A model generated the notes under the pieces. It was given only the letters and a program-made list of their open reading frames with translations, was not told the origin of the DNA and ran no database searches. A program made the position numbers and the translations under genes. A stretch of DNA of 17,363 nucleotides, taken from NCBI GenBank assembly GCA_000402835.1, contig AQRZ01000048.1, forward strand, positions 17,214 to 34,576, given 5' to 3'. This document shows positions 14,024 to 17,363 of this stretch, piece by piece. Source of the DNA: Synergistetes bacterium JGI 0000079-D21 (GTDB lineage Bacteria; Synergistota; Synergistia; Synergistales; 79-D21). Each line of letters starts with the position of its first letter. The stretch's first letter is position 1.

Positions 14024-15490
14024 TCAACGATCCAGGATATCCTCGAGGACTTTTGCCACTTCTGCCGGATCGGCCTGCCCCTTGGATTCCCTCATGACCA
14101 GGCCGCATAGGAAGGATCTCTTTTTCCCCTTCGAATCCCTCCCGGATTTGATTTCCTCGACCGTGGGACCTTCCTTTTCGAGGACCTTCTTCACCATCTC
14201 CCGCAAATTGTCCCCGGAGACTTTCCCGGCTATGGCCCCGGCCTTCTCGAGTGCTTCGTCCTCATCAAGGTTTTCGGTCACCATCCGCTCGAAGACCGTT
14301 TTCGCCAATGTCGTCGAAAGCTGCCCCTTGTCGATCCGTGCCAGCAACCGTGATAGTTTCTCCGGTGAAAGGGGGAAATTTTCGATCGACGTTTTCTTCT
14401 CGTTCAAAAACCTCATCACTTCGGTCCGGATCCAGTTCGCTGCCCGATTGGGGCTCGCCCCTTCTCGCACACACCCTTCGAAATACCGCGCGATTCCCGG
14501 CAGTTCCGTCAGGGTCGATGCATCTTCGGAAGAGAGTCCCAGTTGCAGGATGAACCTCTCCTTCAGGTCCCAAGGCAATTCCGGTAAAAGCCTTCGCTGC
14601 TCCTCGACAAACGCCTCGGAAAGGACAAGGGGCGGAAGGTCCGGATCGGGGAAATATCGATAGTCATGGGCCTCCTCCTTTCCCCGGGTCCCGCGGGTCA
14701 GGCCCTTTCCATCATCCCAGTGCCTCGTTTCCTGGCGTATCGGTTCTCCTCGCTCGAGGCATAATTCCTGTCTTGCGATTTCGAACTCCAAGGCCCTTTC
14801 CAGCGATCGCAGCGAGTTCATGTTCTTGATTTCCACCTTGGTCCCAAGTCCTCCCTGGGGGTCGGTCAGGGAGACGTTTGCGTCCACCCGGAGAGAACCT
14901 TTTTCCATGTCTCCGTCTGAAACCCCAAGGAAACGCACCAACTGCCGAAGCCTTGACACAAAATCCCGAGCTTCCGAAGGAGTTGAGAGTTCCGGTTCCG
15001 TAACGATCTCCGTCAAAGGAACTCCGCCGCGGTTGTAATCTACCAGCGAGTATTCGGAATTACCCAGCCTCCCGTCCCGTGCTGAGTGAACGAGCTTTCC
15101 CGCGTCTTCCTCCAGGTGAAGGCGCGTGATCGGTATCCACTTCCTCTTTTCCTCTTCCCCGACGGGGAGTCGACCACCTTCCGCCAGGGGAACGTCATAC
15201 TGGCTAATCTGGTACGCCTTCGGCAAGTCCGGGTAAAAGTAGTTCTTCCTGTGAAACCTGGTGGAAAGCCCAATCCGCGCGCCAAGCGCAAGCGCGGTCC
15301 TTACCGCGTATTCGATCGCCTTCCGGTTGACGACGGGCAATGCCCCAGGCAGGCCGAGACAGACGGGACAGACGTTCGTGTTCGGGACCGCCCCGATATA
15401 ATCCGTCGAACAAGCGCAAAAAAGCTTGCTCTCCGTTTTCATCTGAACATGGATTTCCAGCCCTATGACCGGGGTTCTGGGCTTTCTCAA
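14024..15490 (-). CDS. gatB: Aspartyl/glutamyl-tRNA(Asn/Gln) amidotransferase subunit B
   Basis: The kinase-like and tRNA-binding subunit of GatCAB. It activates mischarged Glu-tRNA(Gln) or Asp-tRNA(Asn) with ATP before amidation. At 488 aa it is of normal length. The N-terminal GLEIHVQM (10-17) and the CAC ... CPVCLGLPGALPVVN segment (Cys25, 27, 41, 44) are family hallmarks; the four cysteines form a possible metal site. FYPDLPKAYQISQYD follows near residues 87-101, and the C-terminal helical GatB/YqeY tail is complete. The start codon is TTG at 15490, overlapping the gatA stop as TTGA, with GGAGGTG seven bases upstream inside the end of gatA. It is the last of the coupled gat genes. Confidence 0.96.
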   Translation of the reverse strand: MRKPRTPVIGLEIHVQMKTESKLFCACSTDYIGAVPNTNVCPVCLGLPGALPVVNRKAIEYAVRTALALGARIGLSTRFHRKNYFYPDLPKAYQISQYDVPLAEGGRLPVGEEEKRKWIPITRLHLEEDAGKLVHSARDGRLGNSEYSLVDYNRGGVPLTEIVTEPELSTPSEARDFVSRLRQLVRFLGVSDGDMEKGSLRVDANVSLTDPQGGLGTKVEIKNMNSLRSLERALEFEIARQELCLERGEPIRQETRHWDDGKGLTRGTRGKEEAHDYRYFPDPDLPPLVLSEAFVEEQRRLLPELPWDLKERFILQLGLSSEDASTLTELPGIARYFEGCVREGASPNRAANWIRTEVMRFLNEKKTSIENFPLSPEKLSRLLARIDKGQLSTTLAKTVFERMVTENLDEDEALEKAGAIAGKVSGDNLREMVKKVLEKEGPTVEEIKSGRDSKGKKRSFLCGLVMRESKGQADPAEVAKVLEDILDR

Positions 15491-16944
15491 GCCTTTTCAC
15501 CTCCAAACGCGCAGGTCGGTTTTCCCAGCACGCGCTCGACCGCCTCGGCGGCTGCCAATAGCGTCCCCTCCCCCCACTTGGGACCCACGAACTGGACCCC
15601 AACGGGCAGACCGGATTTGCTGTACCCGGCGTTCAGAGACAATCCAGGCAAACCCGCCAGGTTCACGGGGAGCGTGAACACATCGCTCAAATACATTTGA
15701 ATGGGATCGTCCTGGTGCTCACCTTTCCTGAAGGGCAACGTCGGCGTCGTGGGCATGAGGATCATGTCAGCGCCTTCAAAGGCCGAGCGGAACTCCCTGG
15801 AAATCCGAATCCGGGCTTTTTGCGCCACCAGGTAATAGGCATCGTAATATCCCGAACTCAGGACATAGGTCCCCGTGAGGATCCTCCTTTTCACTTCCGG
15901 GCCGAAACCTAGCCCGCGCGTCTTCATGTACAGGTCCATCAGGCTTTCGGCTTCCGCTGAAAGCCCGTACCGGACTCCGTCATAGCGGGCCAGGTTCGAG
16001 CTCGCCTCGGCGGGAGCAAGGATGTAATAACAGGGAAGCCCGGCTTCGATCGTCGTTGGTAGGCTTACGGGTACAAATTCCGCCCCGGCTTCCCGCAGGA
16101 TGGATTCCACCCTTGCAAGCGCTTCCGTGATTTCCGATTGGACCGGGTAATCTTCGAATTCGGAGACCAGCCCGACTTTCATTCCCTTCAGGTGCTCCCT
16201 TCCGAGGAAAGCGGCATAGTCAGGCCTGGTTCTCCAGCTCGAAGTTGCATCGGCGGGATCCGGTTTCGAGAGGACATTCATCGCCAGGGCCAAGTCTTCG
16301 ACGGACCTCGCAAAAGGCCCCACTTGGTCGAGGGAAGAGGCAAAAGCGACCAGGCCGAACCGACTGACCAGGCCATAGGTGGGTTTCAGCCCGTAGACGC
16401 CGCAAAATGCGGCAGGTTGTCGAATGGAACCGCCCGTATCGCTTCCCAGGGCAAGGGGAACATAACCGCATGCGACAGCAGCCGCGCTCCCTCCCGAGCT
16501 TCCCCCAGGAACCCGTTCAAGGTCCCAAGGGTTCGCCGTTGGGAAAAATGCCGAGTTCTCGGTGGAACTGCCCATGGCGAACTCATCCATGTTCGCCTTT
16601 CCAAGGATGACCGCACCAGCTTCCTCAAGGAAACGAACCACGCTGGCATCGTAAGGGGGCCGCCAGTTTTCGAGCATTCGGCTCCCACAAGTCGTCACCT
16701 GGCCGCGCATGCAGAGGTTGTCCTTAACGATGACGGGAACTCCGGCCAAGGGTCCCGGATCCTGTTTCAGCTCGATTTTCCTGTCAATTTCCTCCGCTTT
16801 TTCCAGTGCCCGTTCGAAAAGAGGGGTCAAGAGCGCCCGGACGTCGGAATCGATCAAGCGTATCCTTCCAATCGCACCCTCAGCGATTTCAACGGCGGAG
16901 ATTTTGGCTTCCCTAACCGCCTTGGCCATTTCAGCGGCATTCAT
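15487..16944 (-). CDS. gatA: Aspartyl/glutamyl-tRNA(Asn/Gln) amidotransferase subunit A
   Basis: The glutaminase subunit of GatCAB; it releases ammonia from glutamine for transamidation. It belongs to the amidase-signature family with a complete Ser-cisSer-Lys triad: Lys74 in VIVKDN, Ser149 in GGSSGGSAAA, and Ser173 in TGGSIRQPA. From ATG 16944 the protein is 485 aa, the usual GatA length. The start is supported by GAGGTG seven bases upstream and by the family-typical beginning MNAAEMAKAVRE. Upstream in-frame starts exist but would add up to 51 residues that lie inside gatC. It overlaps gatC by 14 bases and gatB by four, so the three subunits are translationally coupled. Confidence 0.96.
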   Translation of the reverse strand: MNAAEMAKAVREAKISAVEIAEGAIGRIRLIDSDVRALLTPLFERALEKAEEIDRKIELKQDPGPLAGVPVIVKDNLCMRGQVTTCGSRMLENWRPPYDASVVRFLEEAGAVILGKANMDEFAMGSSTENSAFFPTANPWDLERVPGGSSGGSAAAVACGYVPLALGSDTGGSIRQPAAFCGVYGLKPTYGLVSRFGLVAFASSLDQVGPFARSVEDLALAMNVLSKPDPADATSSWRTRPDYAAFLGREHLKGMKVGLVSEFEDYPVQSEITEALARVESILREAGAEFVPVSLPTTIEAGLPCYYILAPAEASSNLARYDGVRYGLSAEAESLMDLYMKTRGLGFGPEVKRRILTGTYVLSSGYYDAYYLVAQKARIRISREFRSAFEGADMILMPTTPTLPFRKGEHQDDPIQMYLSDVFTLPVNLAGLPGLSLNAGYSKSGLPVGVQFVGPKWGEGTLLAAAEAVERVLGKPTCAFGGEKA

Positions 16945-17251
16945 CGAGATGCACCTCGTCGCTTTCATCGAGGATCCGCGGAACACGGAAAAAATCCCCT
17001 TCTCGGTTTGGGGCCTGCGCCAGGACATCTTCCCTCCCCGGCCAGAACGATACTGCATCTTGCCGGCTTGAGCCCGCGGTGTCGCACTCGACGGCAAATG
17101 GGTCGATCCCTTCGAGGTCCAGTTCCTTCAACCGTTCAAAGTGTTCGAGTATCCCGTTGAGATGCCTTTGTAGCGGCCCGATTTCCTCTTCGCTGACGAA
17201 AAGACGGGCCAGGTCCGCGATTCGCAGGATCTCATCCTTCCCGATGGGCAT
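16931..17251 (-). CDS. gatC: Aspartyl/glutamyl-tRNA(Asn/Gln) amidotransferase subunit C
   Basis: The small 106-aa subunit that wraps around GatA and joins it to GatB. The N-terminal helices (KDEILRIADLARLFVSEEEI) and the later DGI-like part (LDLEGIDPF), followed by a Pro-rich linker and a C-terminal FRVPRILD segment, match the GatC pattern. It is slightly longer than the usual 95-100 aa. ATG 17251 is preceded by AAGGAGG at seven bases. The start overlaps the ligA stop in TAATG, and the end overlaps gatA by 14 bases. Lack of a gap suggests co-transcription from ligA onward. Confidence 0.94.
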   Translation of the reverse strand: MPIGKDEILRIADLARLFVSEEEIGPLQRHLNGILEHFERLKELDLEGIDPFAVECDTAGSSRQDAVSFWPGREDVLAQAPNREGDFFRVPRILDESDEVHLDECR

Positions 17252-17363
17252 TAGGTTTCCTCCTTGTCCGATCCAGGGCTGCCTTGCAACAGCTGCAGGA
17301 ATCCTTTTTCATCCAGAATGGTCAAACCGAGCCGGAGAGCCTTTTCCGCCTTGCTTCCCGGCT
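17251..17363 (-). CDS. ligA: NAD-dependent DNA ligase LigA, C-terminal end only
   Basis: The last 36 codons of a gene entering from the right edge, ending in TAA that overlaps the gatC start (TAATG). The peptide reads PGSKAEKALRLG, then TILDEKGFLQLL, which matches the final part of the BRCT domain of bacterial LigA (GSKxxKAxxLG, then IxxExxFLxLL). Length and motif are short, so another BRCT-containing protein cannot be excluded. LigA next to gatCAB is a known bacterial neighbourhood and supports the call. Confidence 0.75.
   Translation of the reverse strand, partial: PGSKAEKALRLGLTILDEKGFLQLLQGSPGSDKEET

Noticed and set aside
16138..17160. 340-codon plus-strand frame opposite gatA and gatC
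   Set aside because: It is an antisense shadow; gatA and gatC are complete and conserved in the opposite direction.

Overview
The window is a GC-rich, densely coded stretch of bacterial chromosome. It probably comes from an obligate or near-obligate anaerobe. The signs are an iron-sulphur-rich NAD(P)H oxidoreductase without other complex I genes, a sufC-sufB pair with no sufS or sufU visible, an EF-G-2-type GTPase, and frequent TTG starts. Synergistota, Clostridia-like anaerobes and deltaproteobacteria-like anaerobes all fit. The sequence alone does not fix the phylum, and no rRNA, tRNA, CRISPR array or mobile element was seen.

Left part (1-5835, all minus strand). Transcription runs right to left: glutaredoxin-like protein, a hairpin, glucose-6-phosphate isomerase (pgi), panC, panB, panE, a SufC-type ATPase and a SufB/D-type scaffold cut by the window edge. 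From pgi onward the genes abut or overlap by 4-16 bases, so this looks like one operon. It joins glycolysis, pantoate/pantothenate synthesis and Fe-S cluster assembly.

Middle (5836-6108). A 273-base divergent promoter region holds a good minus-strand promoter with a dyad over its -10, a plus-strand TATAAT, and a strong leader hairpin before the plus-strand operon.

Plus-strand operon (6109-11772). Three genes encode a NuoE-like [2Fe-2S] subunit, a NuoF/HydB-like FMN and Fe-S subunit, and a very large third subunit. The third fuses a NuoG-type [2Fe-2S] domain, a GltD/NfnB-type FAD-NADPH module, two [4Fe-4S] motifs and a shrunken molybdopterin-oxidoreductase-like domain. No hydrogenase H-cluster domain is present. 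The set resembles Stn-type electron-bifurcating NADH/NADPH/ferredoxin transhydrogenases. The third gene is broken by a one-base frameshift at a run of eight C residues (8693-8700). This is either an assembly error, a phase-variable tract or a recoding site, and it is the most interesting feature of the window.

Right part (11841-17363, all minus strand). In transcription order: the end of ligA, then gatC, gatA, gatB (tRNA-dependent amidotransferase, each overlapping the next), and an EF-G-2-like GTPase with its own probable promoter. The plus-strand oxidoreductase operon and the EF-G-like gene converge on a near-perfect bidirectional terminator at 11798-11831.
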